Origin: Tsukamurella asaccharolytica
GTDB lineage: Bacteria; Actinomycetota; Actinomycetes; Mycobacteriales; Mycobacteriaceae
Reading direction: 5' to 3'
Assembly: GCF_007858435.1 (NCBI RefSeq)
Contig: NZ_VIGW01000002.1
Span: 434,001 to 498,000, forward strand
Length of the DNA: 64,000 nucleotides
Under the pieces are notes generated by a model that saw nothing but the letters and a program-made list of their open reading frames with translations, searched no databases and had not been told where the DNA came from. Numbering within the stretch: the first letter of the stretch is position 1; each line of letters begins with the position of its first letter. Position numbers and translations under genes: made by a program. Shown in pieces: positions 32,036 through 39,773 of this stretch.

Positions 32036-33519
32036 GCGGTGCCTCCGAGGTCGAGGGTGGGTGCCTGCAGGCGGGTGCGCAGGGACAGGTTGAGGTAGTC
32101 GGCGTTGAGGTCGATGCCGACGTAGCGGCGGCCGTGCCGCGCGGCCGCGAGGCCCGTGGTGCCGGAGCCGCTGAACGGGTCGAGCACGGTGCCGCCGGGC
32201 TTGCATCCGGCTTGGATGCAGCGTTCGGCGAGCCGGACGGGCATGGTGGCGAAGTGCGCGCCGGGGAACGGCTGGGTGGCGATCTCCCACACGTCGCCCG
32301 GGTTGCGGCCCTTCTCGTGGAACTTGCCGTTGCGCTCGCCGGTCGGGCCGAAGTTGGTCTGCGGCTTCGTCCGGGGCGGGGTCGCTTCGGCGCGGCCCCA
32401 CGGCTGCGCGATGCTGTTCTCCTTGTTCGTCGCGCCGGAGCGGGAGCGTCGAGAAAGCGCCCGGTCGCCGTCGTACTGCTCACGGATCGCGTCGAGGTCG
32501 AAGTGGTACCGCTGGCTCTTGGTGAGCATGAACAGGTGCTCGTGCCGGGAGCTGAGCCGGTCGGTGACGCTCTCGGGCATGGCGTTCGGCTTCGACCAGA
32601 TGACGTCGTTGCGGAGGATCCACCCGTCGTCCTGCAGTGCGAACGCGACGCGCCACGGGATCCCGCGCAGGTTCTTCGGCGTGATGTCCGTCGGCCGACT
32701 CCGCGACTTGGTCGGCTGCACCTCGGTCCGGGCCTGCCCCGCGGTCCACGAGCTCTCACCGACGGTGCGCACGCCGCCTTGCGTGGCGTAGCTGTCGCCG
32801 AGGTTCAGCCACAGGGTGCCGTCGTCGGCGAGCACGCGCCCCAGCTCGCGGAACAGGCGCACCAGCCGCTCGACGAACAGCCGCGGGTCGGGCTCGGCGC
32901 CGTGCTCGGCGTACTTGTCCGGGTGGTCGTCGTCGAGGTAGGAGCGGAGGCCGAAGTACGGCGGGCTGGTGACAATGCAGTCGACCGAGCCCGTGTCGAG
33001 GGTGCGGGCCACGGTGAGCGCGTCGCCGAGGTGCAGGGTGACCGAGTCGTCGGCGAAATACGGCGCCGGCACGGCGGTCTCCTCCTTCTCGGGTTCGGGG
33101 CGGGGCTCGTCGAGCAGCGCGCGCCGCTCCTCCGCGGTGAGGGCTTCGGCCCAGGCGATGAGGCGGCGGTGCGTGATCCGCGCGATGCGCACGGGCTCGG
33201 TCCGGTTCCAGCTCGCGACGTGCCGGCCGTCGACGTGCATCCGCTCGACCGGCTGATAACCGGGCTTCCCGCAGTAGGTGGGGCAGGTGTCGTGGAAGGT
33301 GCGCGGGGTGGGTTCGTACCAGCGTCGGACGATCGCGCCCTTCTCCGCCCAGACGACGGTGGTGAAGGCGTCGCCTCCGCTGCGGTGCGCGGTGCGGATG
33401 TTGTCGAGGGCCTGCGGGCGGCCGGCGACGACGTCGCGCATCATCCAGTCGTGCATGAGGGAGTCGACGACCGCGTGCTCGTCGTCGGTGAGCACGACGG
33501 CCCGCTTCCGGGCGCTCAT
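32032..33519 (-). CDS. DNA methyltransferase (N4C/N6A type) with extra N-terminal domain
   Basis: A 495-residue enzyme. The methyltransferase part carries T-S-P-P-Y at 184-188 (catalytic motif IV) followed much later by D-P-F-S-G-S-G-T at about 447-454 (AdoMet motif I), the beta-class order of N4-cytosine or N6-adenine methylases. The first 150 residues form an additional domain with a His/Cys-containing segment ('TCPTYCGKPG') that I do not recognise. No restriction gene is adjacent, so it likely protects phage DNA or regulates it. ATG at 33519. Confidence 0.88.
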   Translation of the reverse strand: MSARKRAVVLTDDEHAVVDSLMHDWMMRDVVAGRPQALDNIRTAHRSGGDAFTTVVWAEKGAIVRRWYEPTPRTFHDTCPTYCGKPGYQPVERMHVDGRHVASWNRTEPVRIARITHRRLIAWAEALTAEERRALLDEPRPEPEKEETAVPAPYFADDSVTLHLGDALTVARTLDTGSVDCIVTSPPYFGLRSYLDDDHPDKYAEHGAEPDPRLFVERLVRLFRELGRVLADDGTLWLNLGDSYATQGGVRTVGESSWTAGQARTEVQPTKSRSRPTDITPKNLRGIPWRVAFALQDDGWILRNDVIWSKPNAMPESVTDRLSSRHEHLFMLTKSQRYHFDLDAIREQYDGDRALSRRSRSGATNKENSIAQPWGRAEATPPRTKPQTNFGPTGERNGKFHEKGRNPGDVWEIATQPFPGAHFATMPVRLAERCIQAGCKPGGTVLDPFSGSGTTGLAAARHGRRYVGIDLNADYLNLSLRTRLQAPTLDLGGTA

Positions 33520-33770
33520 GGTTGTTGGTCTCCTTGGATCTGGACGTCGAGGTCGAGGACCGCGGGGCCGGATGGCTCGGCGTCGTAGTCGGGCATGGGC
33601 GCGGACCCGAGTTCGCGGGTCTCGTTGCTGATGTAGGGGCGGGGCGGCTTTCCCGAGGCGAGGTGCCAGACGGGCCACGCCGGGCAGGACCAGTGGTGTC
33701 CCTGGGTCGGCGGGTGCATCTCGCAGACGAGGCACCGACCCAGGGCGACGAGCTGGTCGGTGGTCCACAT
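33516..33770 (-). CDS. Small Cys/His-containing hypothetical protein
   Basis: An 84-residue protein from ATG 33770, ending 4 bp into the methyltransferase start (ATGA). It has C-L-V-C and then H-H-W-S-C-P, a possible zinc-binding set, followed by an acidic Asp/Pro tail. It may continue the upstream frame, see the neighbouring entry. Its function is unknown. Confidence 0.6.
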   Translation of the reverse strand: MWTTDQLVALGRCLVCEMHPPTQGHHWSCPAWPVWHLASGKPPRPYISNETRELGSAPMPDYDAEPSGPAVLDLDVQIQGDQQP

Positions 33771-34288
33771 GCGGGGTTGGTGGTCGGCGCGCCGAGGGTG
33801 ATGAGCGCGCTGCGCGAGTACATCTCGACGGTGACGGTGATGTCCTCGACCTGGTACCAGGTGCCGATGTAGAGGATGGTGAGGTCGCCGCGATCGGGGC
33901 GGGTCTTCGCGAGCCACCCGCCGAGCCCGCCGGGATCGGAGACGACCGTGAGCGTCGCCCTCACCGGGTTCGGCGGGTCCCCGATGGTGGTGTCGGCGAC
34001 GGTCCGCGGCAGGACGGTGATGTCGATCTGGTCGCCGCTGCGGGTGTGCAGGGTCGCGAACTGCACGGGCGGGGCCGGTGCGGGCGGCGGGGCGATGACG
34101 TCGATGAACTCGGCGATCTCGGTGGCGCCGCGCGCGAGGACGATGAGCTGGCGGAGCAGCTCCGCCGGGACGGCGACCATGTCGTGCGCGTTGCTGCCGG
34201 CGATGGGCTTGAGGCGGGCACCGTCGAGGATGCTCTCGGCGGTGGTGATGGCGCGGCGCGCGGTGAGGCTGGTGACGGATGCGGTCAT
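33770..34288 (-). CDS. Hypothetical protein with unresolved 3' end
   Basis: A coherent sequence starts at ATG 34288 and runs for about 173 codons to 33770, with an Ala/Pro-rich linker and a beta-rich domain ('GTWYQVEDITVTVEMYSRSALITLG'). The frame has no stop codon until 32756, deep inside the methyltransferase gene, so the true end cannot be read. A -1 shift at about 33770 would fuse it to the small Cys/His protein. Either a frameshift (natural, programmed or an assembly error) or a lost stop must be assumed. The annotation end given is the last codon before the next start. Confidence 0.4.
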
Positions 34289-34294
34289 GGCGGG

Positions 34295-34627
34295 TCACAA
34301 CTTTCGGAGCGAGTAGTAGTCATCGGGAACGGTGATGATGTGGAAGCAGGCGAGGCAGATCGTCTTGTTGCCGCGGTAGGCCTTGGCCTCGGCCTCGATG
34401 TAGTCCACGCACCGCTGGCAGATCGGCTCGTGAACGGGGTTGTCTCCCAACATGTGCACGAGAGCGCAGGGGTAAACGGTGAGCATCCAGGTCGCGGCGT
34501 CGTGCGGCCAGTGCGGGGCGCGGTCCGGTGCGCCCCACGCGCAGGGGATCTCGGCGTGCCACATCGTCTCGAGGTCGACGTCCGGCGAGGCGGTCGTCGA
34601 CGTGGCGGGTTCGGCCGGCGCGGTCAT
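34295..34627 (-). CDS. Early-region protein with two CxxC motifs
   Basis: A 110-residue protein from ATG 34627 overlapping the previous stop (ATGA). The N-terminus is Ala/Thr-rich, while the C-terminal half has C-x-x-C twice (CQRC and CLAC), suggesting one zinc site. It resembles small zinc-finger proteins common in actinophage early regions, but no family is certain. It ends 6 bp before the next gene. Confidence 0.65.
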   Translation of the reverse strand: MTAPAEPATSTTASPDVDLETMWHAEIPCAWGAPDRAPHWPHDAATWMLTVYPCALVHMLGDNPVHEPICQRCVDYIEAEAKAYRGNKTICLACFHIITVPDDYYSLRKL

Positions 34628-34863
34628 GGCGCCGATACCCCGGCGAGTTCGGTCCACCAGCACGAGCGGCACGCGCGGATCCCTTGGGCCCGGACCGCGA
34701 CGACGGTGTCGTCGCCGCACTCGGGGCACTCGGTGATCGCGCGGCTGCCGTGCTGGTACGCCTCGGGGTGGCTCGGGTCGAGGTCCGCGTACTCGTACGG
34801 CTCGGGGCGATCCGGGCCGTCGGCGGCGTAGTCGTTGCCGTACAGCTCCTCGCGGGTGCTCAC
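34624..34863 (-). CDS. Zinc-ribbon hypothetical protein
   Basis: A 79-residue acidic protein starting with GTG 34863 in a GTGA overlap with the upstream stop. The C-terminal C-P-E-C and C-R-S-C pairs form a zinc-ribbon. Aspartate- and tyrosine-rich N-terminus. Unknown function; probably a small regulatory or nucleic-acid-binding factor. Confidence 0.65.
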   Translation of the reverse strand: MSTREELYGNDYAADGPDRPEPYEYADLDPSHPEAYQHGSRAITECPECGDDTVVAVRAQGIRACRSCWWTELAGVSAP

Positions 34864-35267
34864 TGGCCGGCCTCCGCATCGTCGGCGTCGGCGAGCGCGT
34901 CGCCGATGAGGTCGTGCAGCGGGCGGAGTCGCGCGGGGCCGGCGTGGCCGAGGATGTGCCACCCTTCGGCCGCCGGGTCGGTGCCGTGCTCGGGGAACGG
35001 GGTGCCGACCGGGGCGACCCAGAACGGCGAGCCCTCCGGGATGTCGAGCTTCCGGGTGACCGTGGCCTCGGCGACGCCGTCAGCGCGGTGCGTCGTGGTG
35101 ATGGTGAGCGCGCGGGCGTTGAGCTTCTCGACGTGGGGCCGGAACCGGGTGTGCGTCGACGACAGCAGGCGCATGTCGGCGTCGTAGATGGAGATCCGGG
35201 CGGCGCGGCGCTTGGCGGCGCGGTGCTTCATCTTCGGGAAGTGGCGCGGGGTGCGGGGCTTGCTCAT
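34860..35267 (-). CDS. Early-region hypothetical protein, basic N-terminus
   Basis: A 135-residue protein with a very basic first 25 residues (KPRTPRHFPKMKHRAAKRR), a central beta-like segment ('TVTRKLDIPEGSPFWVAPVG') and an acidic Ala/Asp-rich C-terminus. It is overlapped by its neighbours by 4 nt on both sides. A DNA-binding role is possible from charge alone. Confidence 0.62.
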   Translation of the reverse strand: MSKPRTPRHFPKMKHRAAKRRAARISIYDADMRLLSSTHTRFRPHVEKLNARALTITTTHRADGVAEATVTRKLDIPEGSPFWVAPVGTPFPEHGTDPAAEGWHILGHAGPARLRPLHDLIGDALADADDAEAGQ

Positions 35268-35854
35268 CGGTCCGCCTCCGCCGCGTCGTCGGCGGTACCG
35301 ACGGCGTCGTGGCCCTCGCCGGCGAGCAGTCGGTCGACGGAGTCGCGCCCCTTGGCGATGACGGTGTTCGCGCGAGCGGCCTCGGACGCCTTGGCGAAGA
35401 ACGGGTCACGGAGTGCGGTACGGCGCGCGGACTGCCCGCGGCGAATGGCCTCGTTGACGGCTTCCTGAGTCACGGGGCCGCCGAACTCGATCCGGTTCGT
35501 GACCGCGCCGCCGCCGCGGCCGGGCTCGCCCATCGGCGACGGGGTGCCACCGCCGAAGCCGGACGGTGCTCCCGCTCCCCCGCTGCCCGCGCCGAAGCCC
35601 CACGCGGGAATCCGGGCGGCCGCGGACTCGGCGCGTAGCGCCGCCGACAGGGTGGACGCGGCGGCCTGGTCGGCGCGGACGGTGTGGATGTGCGCCCACT
35701 TGTTGAACCGCTGCGCGTGCTCGGCCGCGGCCTGGGCGCGGCGTGCTGCGGCCTCGGCGCGCCGGGCGTAGTGGACGGTGCCCGCGCAGGCCGCAATGGC
35801 GACGGTGAGGGCGATCCAGGTGATGACCTGGGGGATGGTGATCTGGTCGAACAT
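35264..35854 (-). CDS. Membrane-anchored early protein with Gly-rich segment
   Basis: A 196-residue protein. One transmembrane helix (about residues 10-29: TWIALTVAIAACAG) follows a short N-terminus, then an Ala/Arg-rich coiled region (30-90), a Gly/Ser/Pro-rich linker and a charged C-terminus. ATG at 35854 has AAGGAG about 7 nt upstream. Topology suggests an inner-membrane anchor with a cytoplasmic coil; the role (exclusion, regulation) is unknown. Confidence 0.68.
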   Translation of the reverse strand: MFDQITIPQVITWIALTVAIAACAGTVHYARRAEAAARRAQAAAEHAQRFNKWAHIHTVRADQAAASTLSAALRAESAAARIPAWGFGAGSGGAGAPSGFGGGTPSPMGEPGRGGGAVTNRIEFGGPVTQEAVNEAIRRGQSARRTALRDPFFAKASEAARANTVIAKGRDSVDRLLAGEGHDAVGTADDAAEADR

Positions 35855-35914
35855 GGTTGTCTCCTTGAGGATGCCGATGTGGCGTGTTGTAGAAGCCATA
35901 ACGGGCAGGGGAAA

Positions 35915-36190
35915 TTACTGTTCGTCGGAGCGGCGGACCTCCGTGCCGCGGAATGCGATCCACACGCCCCATCGCCACAGCGAGATGGACGCGATGAGCG
36001 AGTTCCAGTGCCGGGTGGCGTACGAGCTGGCGGTCCAGGTGGCGGTGGTGAAGATTCCGTAGTCGCCGTACTCGAGCGCAACCTCGATGACGCCGCCGGG
36101 GCCTGCGTCGGGGTCGCGGACGTCGCCGATGTGCCAGGCGACACGGTCGCCGTCGTGCTTGCGGTACGCGAGGAGCTTGCGGAGCTTCAT
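35915..36190 (-). CDS. Early-region hypothetical protein
   Basis: A 91-residue protein from ATG 36190, beginning MKLRKLLAYRKHDGD and containing an aromatic W/Y-rich second half with 'ISLWRWGVW' near the end, which could be weakly membrane-associated. It overlaps the preceding gene by 4 nt. No family recognised. Confidence 0.62.
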   Translation of the reverse strand: MKLRKLLAYRKHDGDRVAWHIGDVRDPDAGPGGVIEVALEYGDYGIFTTATWTASSYATRHWNSLIASISLWRWGVWIAFRGTEVRRSDEQ

Positions 36191-36399
36191 CGCCGGGCTC
36201 CTGCTCGGGTGGTCTCGGTGAGGGTGATCTGCCACGTCGAGCTGTCGCGCTGGTCCCGGGCCGCCTGCGTGGTGATGGCGACGTGCGCGTCCTCCGACCA
36301 CTGGCTCTCGGTTGCGTCGACGAACTGCCGGAGGTTCGCGAGGGTGAGCGGGCCGTAGCCGCTCATGCTCGTGGTGCGGGTGGTCGTGGTCTCAGGCAC
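36187..36399 (-). CDS. Early-region hypothetical protein
   Basis: A 70-residue Thr/Arg-rich protein. GTG 36399 overlaps the upstream stop by 8 nt and follows GGTGG; an in-frame ATG at 36366 is the alternative, giving a 59-residue form. The sequence 'LANLRQFVDATESQWSEDAHVAI' looks like a small folded unit. Unknown function. Confidence 0.58.
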   Translation of the reverse strand: MPETTTTRTTSMSGYGPLTLANLRQFVDATESQWSEDAHVAITTQAARDQRDSSTWQITLTETTRAGARR

Positions 36400-36982
36400 G
36401 GGCCACCGCCTGAACGATCTTGGTGCTGAGTTCCTCGGCGACGAGGCCGGTCACCTTCGCCTTCACCTGCTCGACGGCTTCCTGCGCGGCCTCGGCCAGC
36501 TCGCCCTTGAGCGCGCTCTGTGCGGCCACCCGGGCGACGTACTGCGCGTACGGCATCGCACCGTCGCGGGCATACGTCTGGGTCTCGCCGCGGCTGTTGA
36601 CCTTCCGGTTCAGCTGGTCGCCGATCTCCTTGACGATCAGGGCGCGGAGCGTCGTCGGTTCCCCAACGGGCTCGCCCCACTGGTTGGTCTTGCGGATGTC
36701 GCCGGCGATGACCTCGTCGATGATCTCGGCGACGCGGGTCTTCGCGCGCTCGGTGACGGCCTTCACGACGACGTCGCGCATTTCGCGTTCCATGGAGTGT
36801 GCGAGGCGGTCGGCGACCAGGCCGGCGAGGTTCGCGGGGAGGTCGAACTGGCCGCCCTCCTCGGTCCATTCGCCGTCGTGGTCCTGGTAGTGCTCGGTCC
36901 AGCCGATCTGCTCGAGGATCTTCTTCTCGTCGATGACGATCTGGACGGGGACGTTGAGGTTCTCGTGGGTGGGCATGGTCAT
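36392..36982 (-). CDS. Early-region hypothetical protein (helical, acidic)
   Basis: A 196-residue protein, rich in Glu, Ala, Val and Gln with long helices; the C-terminal half (120-190) looks coiled. ATG at 36982 is preceded by AGGAGAA and overlaps the stop of the 37-residue membrane protein (AAATGACC). No catalytic or nucleic-acid motif is evident. Conserved-looking 'GWTEHYQDHDGEW' near the N-terminus may help a database search. Confidence 0.65.
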   Translation of the reverse strand: MTMPTHENLNVPVQIVIDEKKILEQIGWTEHYQDHDGEWTEEGGQFDLPANLAGLVADRLAHSMEREMRDVVVKAVTERAKTRVAEIIDEVIAGDIRKTNQWGEPVGEPTTLRALIVKEIGDQLNRKVNSRGETQTYARDGAMPYAQYVARVAAQSALKGELAEAAQEAVEQVKAKVTGLVAEELSTKIVQAVARA

Positions 36983-37092
36983 TTCTCCTGGTGGTGGTTG
37001 TGGTGCTGGTCTGCGGGGTGGCGATTCTTGAGCCACCAGACCAGCCAGAACGCCGCGCCGATCGCGGCGAGCAGTGCGATCGCGTTACCCAT
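36979..37092 (-). CDS. 37-residue membrane protein with His-rich tail
   Basis: A short open frame with AGGAGG about 9 nt before ATG 37092. It encodes one transmembrane helix (AIALLAAIGAAFWLVWWL, about residues 4-21) and a short tail with a cluster of histidines (HPADQHHNHHQ). Its stop overlaps the start of the next gene, and its own start overlaps the previous stop, so it is embedded in the operon, which supports it being real. Confidence 0.6.
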   Translation of the reverse strand: MGNAIALLAAIGAAFWLVWWLKNRHPADQHHNHHQEK

Positions 37093-37399
37093 GGCCGGCG
37101 TCCTCCTGGAAGTAGGCGCCGGTTCGGAGCCGCATCTGCCGGCGGGCCAGGTTGCCCTGCCCGGCGGCGCTCAGCTCGTCGAACGTCGGCCCGGCGAGGG
37201 TGTGCACGGTGTCCCACGTGCGGCGCGCGAGGTCGTAGTCGTCGGCGGTCGGCGTCTCGGGGAGGCGCGTCGCGGCGACCGCGAGAAGACCGTGCGCGAC
37301 GGCAGCAAGTAGCTGCGGAACCGATCGGTCGTCGGGGCTCTCGTAGACCGCGGGCACGATGAGGCGCTCGGCGGCGGCGAAGTGCTCGGCGGCGTTCAC
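37085..37399 (-). CDS. Early-region hypothetical protein
   Basis: A 104-residue mostly helical protein that starts with GTG 37399 in a GTGA junction and shows a repeated A-E-H-F / A-A-V-A-H pattern. The second half contains 'TWDTVHTLAGPTFDELS'. No family recognised; the protein lies in a run of co-translated small genes between the exonuclease and methyltransferase segments of the early operon. Confidence 0.62.
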   Translation of the reverse strand: MNAAEHFAAAERLIVPAVYESPDDRSVPQLLAAVAHGLLAVAATRLPETPTADDYDLARRTWDTVHTLAGPTFDELSAAGQGNLARRQMRLRTGAYFQEDAGHG

Positions 37400-37740
37400 C
37401 GGGCCACCGCCGAGGCGGTGCGCGGCGTCGGCCGCGGCCCGGGCTTCGGCACCGCCGACGTGTCGAGCAGACCCCGCGCCCGTGCCTCGTCGAACGGGAC
37501 CGGCGTGCCCGTCTCCGGGTCGTAGACCTTGTTCTCGGTGACCGCGTACTCGACGACGTCGCCCGTGGGGCGCCGGCCGGACGAGCGGGGGACGGTGCCG
37601 TTGTCGATGTAGTCGGCGAACTCCTCGGCGACGTCGATCACCTCGCCCGCGCTCGGGTGGAAGCGGCGGGCCTTGGCGCGGTCGCCGGCCCAGTCGACGG
37701 CGAATTGCAGAGCAACGGTGCGCGATTCGACGGTGCTCAT
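37396..37740 (-). CDS. Early-region hypothetical protein
   Basis: A 114-residue protein (ATG 37740) with an N-terminal 'MSTVESRTVALQFAVDWAGDRAK' and an acidic centre followed by a basic, Pro/Arg-rich C-terminus. The beginning 'ALQFAVDWAGDRAKARRFHP' could be a small DNA-binding helix. Four-nt overlaps on both sides. Unknown function. Confidence 0.62.
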   Translation of the reverse strand: MSTVESRTVALQFAVDWAGDRAKARRFHPSAGEVIDVAEEFADYIDNGTVPRSSGRRPTGDVVEYAVTENKVYDPETGTPVPFDEARARGLLDTSAVPKPGPRPTPRTASAVAR

Positions 37741-37988
37741 TCGTCGTCCCCGTCGTCTACCGTCTCGGCGATGCCGGCGTAGGCGCCGATCTCGAGGCCG
37801 ATGTTGTGCAGGTAGGGCGGGCTGCTGAGCTTGTACATTCCGGCGACCGCGGCGCGCGGGCTGTTGTAGTCGACGGTGATCCGCACCGGGTGGCTGGTGT
37901 CGTCGCCCTTGAGGGAGACGAGCATCGTCGCGGTGAGCGTCGACGCGTACTCGGGGGTCTTCTTGTTGTGGCGGAACGGGTTACGCAT
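37737..37988 (-). CDS. Early-region hypothetical protein
   Basis: An 83-residue protein with a basic start (MRNPFRHNKKTPEY), a beta-rich middle and an acidic end (VDDGDDE). ATG 37988 follows a CCAGGAG box of the type that precedes many genes here. The pattern 'VRITVDYNSPRAAVAGMY' looks like a small folded domain; no family could be named. Confidence 0.62.
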   Translation of the reverse strand: MRNPFRHNKKTPEYASTLTATMLVSLKGDDTSHPVRITVDYNSPRAAVAGMYKLSSPPYLHNIGLEIGAYAGIAETVDDGDDE

Positions 37989-38013
37989 GGTTCTTCTCCT
38001 GGTGGTGTGGTGG

Positions 38014-38676
38014 TTACGGGGTCAGGCCGAGGACCGTGGCGGCCTCTTCGACGCGGTCCCAGTTCGTGCGGTCGTCGCCGTGGCGGTCGGGGTGCGCTGC
38101 AGCGCGCGCGGCGCGGTGGGCCTTCGCTGCGGCCTCCGGGTCGCGGAGGATGATCGGCTCGGGGACGCCGCTGCCGAGGTACAGGACCTTCGCGGCCTCG
38201 GCGCGGCTCATTCCTGCTTCGACGGCCGCGGTGCCGGCGCCAAGCTGCTTCCAGCCGGTGTACTGCCGGTCACCGGGCGTGATGCCGTAGCGGTCGAGCT
38301 TCCGCAGGGCCTCCATGCCGAGGACGATCGCGCGGAGGTTGTCCCGCCAGTCGGTGAACCGGTCGCAGGGGAACGACAGCGCGCCCTGTCGAGTGGCGTC
38401 GACGTTGAGGATCACGCCGGGGTGCTCGGGTCGGCTGTTCGCGCGGGGCAGTCCATCGAGCCGGAAGTCCTGCTCGCGCATCGCGATCTGCAGGACCGCG
38501 GGCGCGTTGTCAGCGTTCCCGCGGTTGCGGGGGCCGAGGTGCCAGAGTTCGCGGTCGAGCTGGTCGAGGGTGATGGACCAGTTCGCGGTGAACGGTGAGA
38601 CCTTGCGGTCGCGGGTGAGGCTGCCGGGCCACGCCTCGATGGGGCGGAGCCGCAGGCCCTTCGGGTAGTCGGCCAT
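38014..38676 (-). CDS. J-domain-like protein
   Basis: A 220-residue protein whose C-terminal 45 residues resemble a truncated DnaJ domain: A-H-R-A-A-R-A-A-A-H-P-D-R, then a helix ('NWDRVEEAATVLG'). The H-P-D triad, essential for stimulating DnaK, is present. The N-terminal 150 residues are an unrecognised domain with a repeated 'PR/GD' pattern. Phages encode J-like proteins to recruit host Hsp70. The ATG at 38676 overlaps the upstream stop by one base. Confidence 0.72.
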   Translation of the reverse strand: MADYPKGLRLRPIEAWPGSLTRDRKVSPFTANWSITLDQLDRELWHLGPRNRGNADNAPAVLQIAMREQDFRLDGLPRANSRPEHPGVILNVDATRQGALSFPCDRFTDWRDNLRAIVLGMEALRKLDRYGITPGDRQYTGWKQLGAGTAAVEAGMSRAEAAKVLYLGSGVPEPIILRDPEAAAKAHRAARAAAHPDRHGDDRTNWDRVEEAATVLGLTP

Positions 38677-39254
38677 CAGAACACCTCCGGCTTCGTCTGC
38701 GCGGCGCGGTTCTTCGCGAGCCACGTGTCGAGGTCGGCGGAGAGGCCGGACTTGTCGACGATGTCGACCGTGTGCGCGGCGCTGTGCGGCGCGACGTGCA
38801 CGTGGTCCCGGTGGAGGGCGCGCGCCGCCGCGTCGAGAACGTGCTCGGCGACCTTGCGCGCCGGGTCGTCGCCCGCTCCGAAGCGGACGGGCACGCTCAT
38901 CGCCGATGCTGCGGCGTCGAGCACCTCGGCCGGCCACTCGCCGCGGTGCGTGAGGAGCCCGACCCGGGCCGCGTGCGAGACCCGTGCGCGGATCGTCTCG
39001 AGCGACGCGCGGGCGACCCGGGCATCGACGACCGCGGACGCGGCCTTCTTCGCGGTGACCTGGTGGTGATGCTCGGACTCGGCAAGCAGCCACCGGGCGC
39101 GGTCCTCGAGCTGTGCCACGTCGGCGAGCCAGGCGTCGGCCACCGCGTTCGCGGTGCGCTGGCCCAGCCACCGCTGCTCGGCGATGAGCCACTCGGCCAG
39201 CGTGCGGGCCTCGTCGCGGTCGATGAGGGCGACCGTCCCGACCGGCGCGGTCAC
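38676..39254 (-). CDS. Early-region hypothetical protein
   Basis: A 192-residue protein starting with GTG 39254 (GTGA overlap with the upstream stop). It is rich in Ala, His, Arg and Asp; residues 20-110 are helical and contain an 'ESEHHHQ' cluster. The C-terminal third has 'HRDHVHVAPHSAAHTVDIVDK', an unusual density of histidines that may bind metal. No family recognised; operon position only suggests an early function. Confidence 0.62.
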   Translation of the reverse strand: MTAPVGTVALIDRDEARTLAEWLIAEQRWLGQRTANAVADAWLADVAQLEDRARWLLAESEHHHQVTAKKAASAVVDARVARASLETIRARVSHAARVGLLTHRGEWPAEVLDAAASAMSVPVRFGAGDDPARKVAEHVLDAAARALHRDHVHVAPHSAAHTVDIVDKSGLSADLDTWLAKNRAAQTKPEVF

Positions 39255-39496
39255 TTCGACTCTCCCGCCTGCTCGGCGGCGACGCTCTCGCGGATGTCGG
39301 CGCGGGTCTTCTCGATCAGGCGCGCCTTGTCGGCGGCGGGGAGGTCGTCCCACGGCGGGGACAGGACGGTCTTCATCGCCGGGGGGAGCTGCGAGCGCAG
39401 GATCTCCCAGGCGGTCATGGCGAGCGTGCGGGCGGCGAACTCGAGCTGCGCGAGGATGTCCTCCGCAGGCTCGAGATCGGGGGTCTGGTCGGTCAT
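39251..39496 (-). CDS. Early-region hypothetical protein
   Basis: An 81-residue acidic helical protein. ATG 39496 follows AGGAGAAG. The central segment (ILAQLEFAARTLAMTAWEIL) and a final charged tail suggest a small helical bundle. It overlaps the next gene by 4 nt. Unknown function. Confidence 0.65.
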   Translation of the reverse strand: MTDQTPDLEPAEDILAQLEFAARTLAMTAWEILRSQLPPAMKTVLSPPWDDLPAADKARLIEKTRADIRESVAAEQAGESK

Positions 39497-39527
39497 CGTC
39501 TTCTCCTGGTGGTGGGTGGTGAACGGG

Positions 39528-39773
39528 TCAGCGAGCGAGGGTGAAGGCGCTGGTCGGTACGGGAAGCACGGTGCGCCCCTTGATCGCGCGGCACGCGGCG
39601 CGCATCGCCTCGGTGTGCGTGGGGTAGCGCCGCCACCGGCGGGGCGCGGGGCGCCGCCACGGAGGCATGCGCACGGTGCTCGGGTCGCGCAGGTCGTGGA
39701 CGATCCAGCCGCCGGCCGGAACACGGGCGGCGCGGATCGCCATCACCGGCGCCGAGCGTTCCCGGGCGGTCAT
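39528..39773 (-). CDS. Early-region hypothetical protein, Arg/Pro-rich
   Basis: An 81-residue basic protein with an R-R-P-A-P-R-R-W-R-R segment in the middle and 'GGWIVHDLRDPSTVRMPPW' before it. Probably nucleic-acid-associated by charge; ATG 39773 overlaps the previous stop by 4 nt. Unknown function. Confidence 0.6.
   Translation of the reverse strand: MTARERSAPVMAIRAARVPAGGWIVHDLRDPSTVRMPPWRRPAPRRWRRYPTHTEAMRAACRAIKGRTVLPVPTSAFTLAR

Noticed and set aside
32032-33519. A restriction-modification system
   Set aside because: Only the methyltransferase is present; no restriction endonuclease candidate is adjacent, and the HNH gene near terS fits packaging.
32756-34288. A single 510-residue protein from 34288 to 32756
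   Set aside because: The second half overlaps the methyltransferase in another frame and has shadow-type composition; the natural gene must end or shift frame near 33770.
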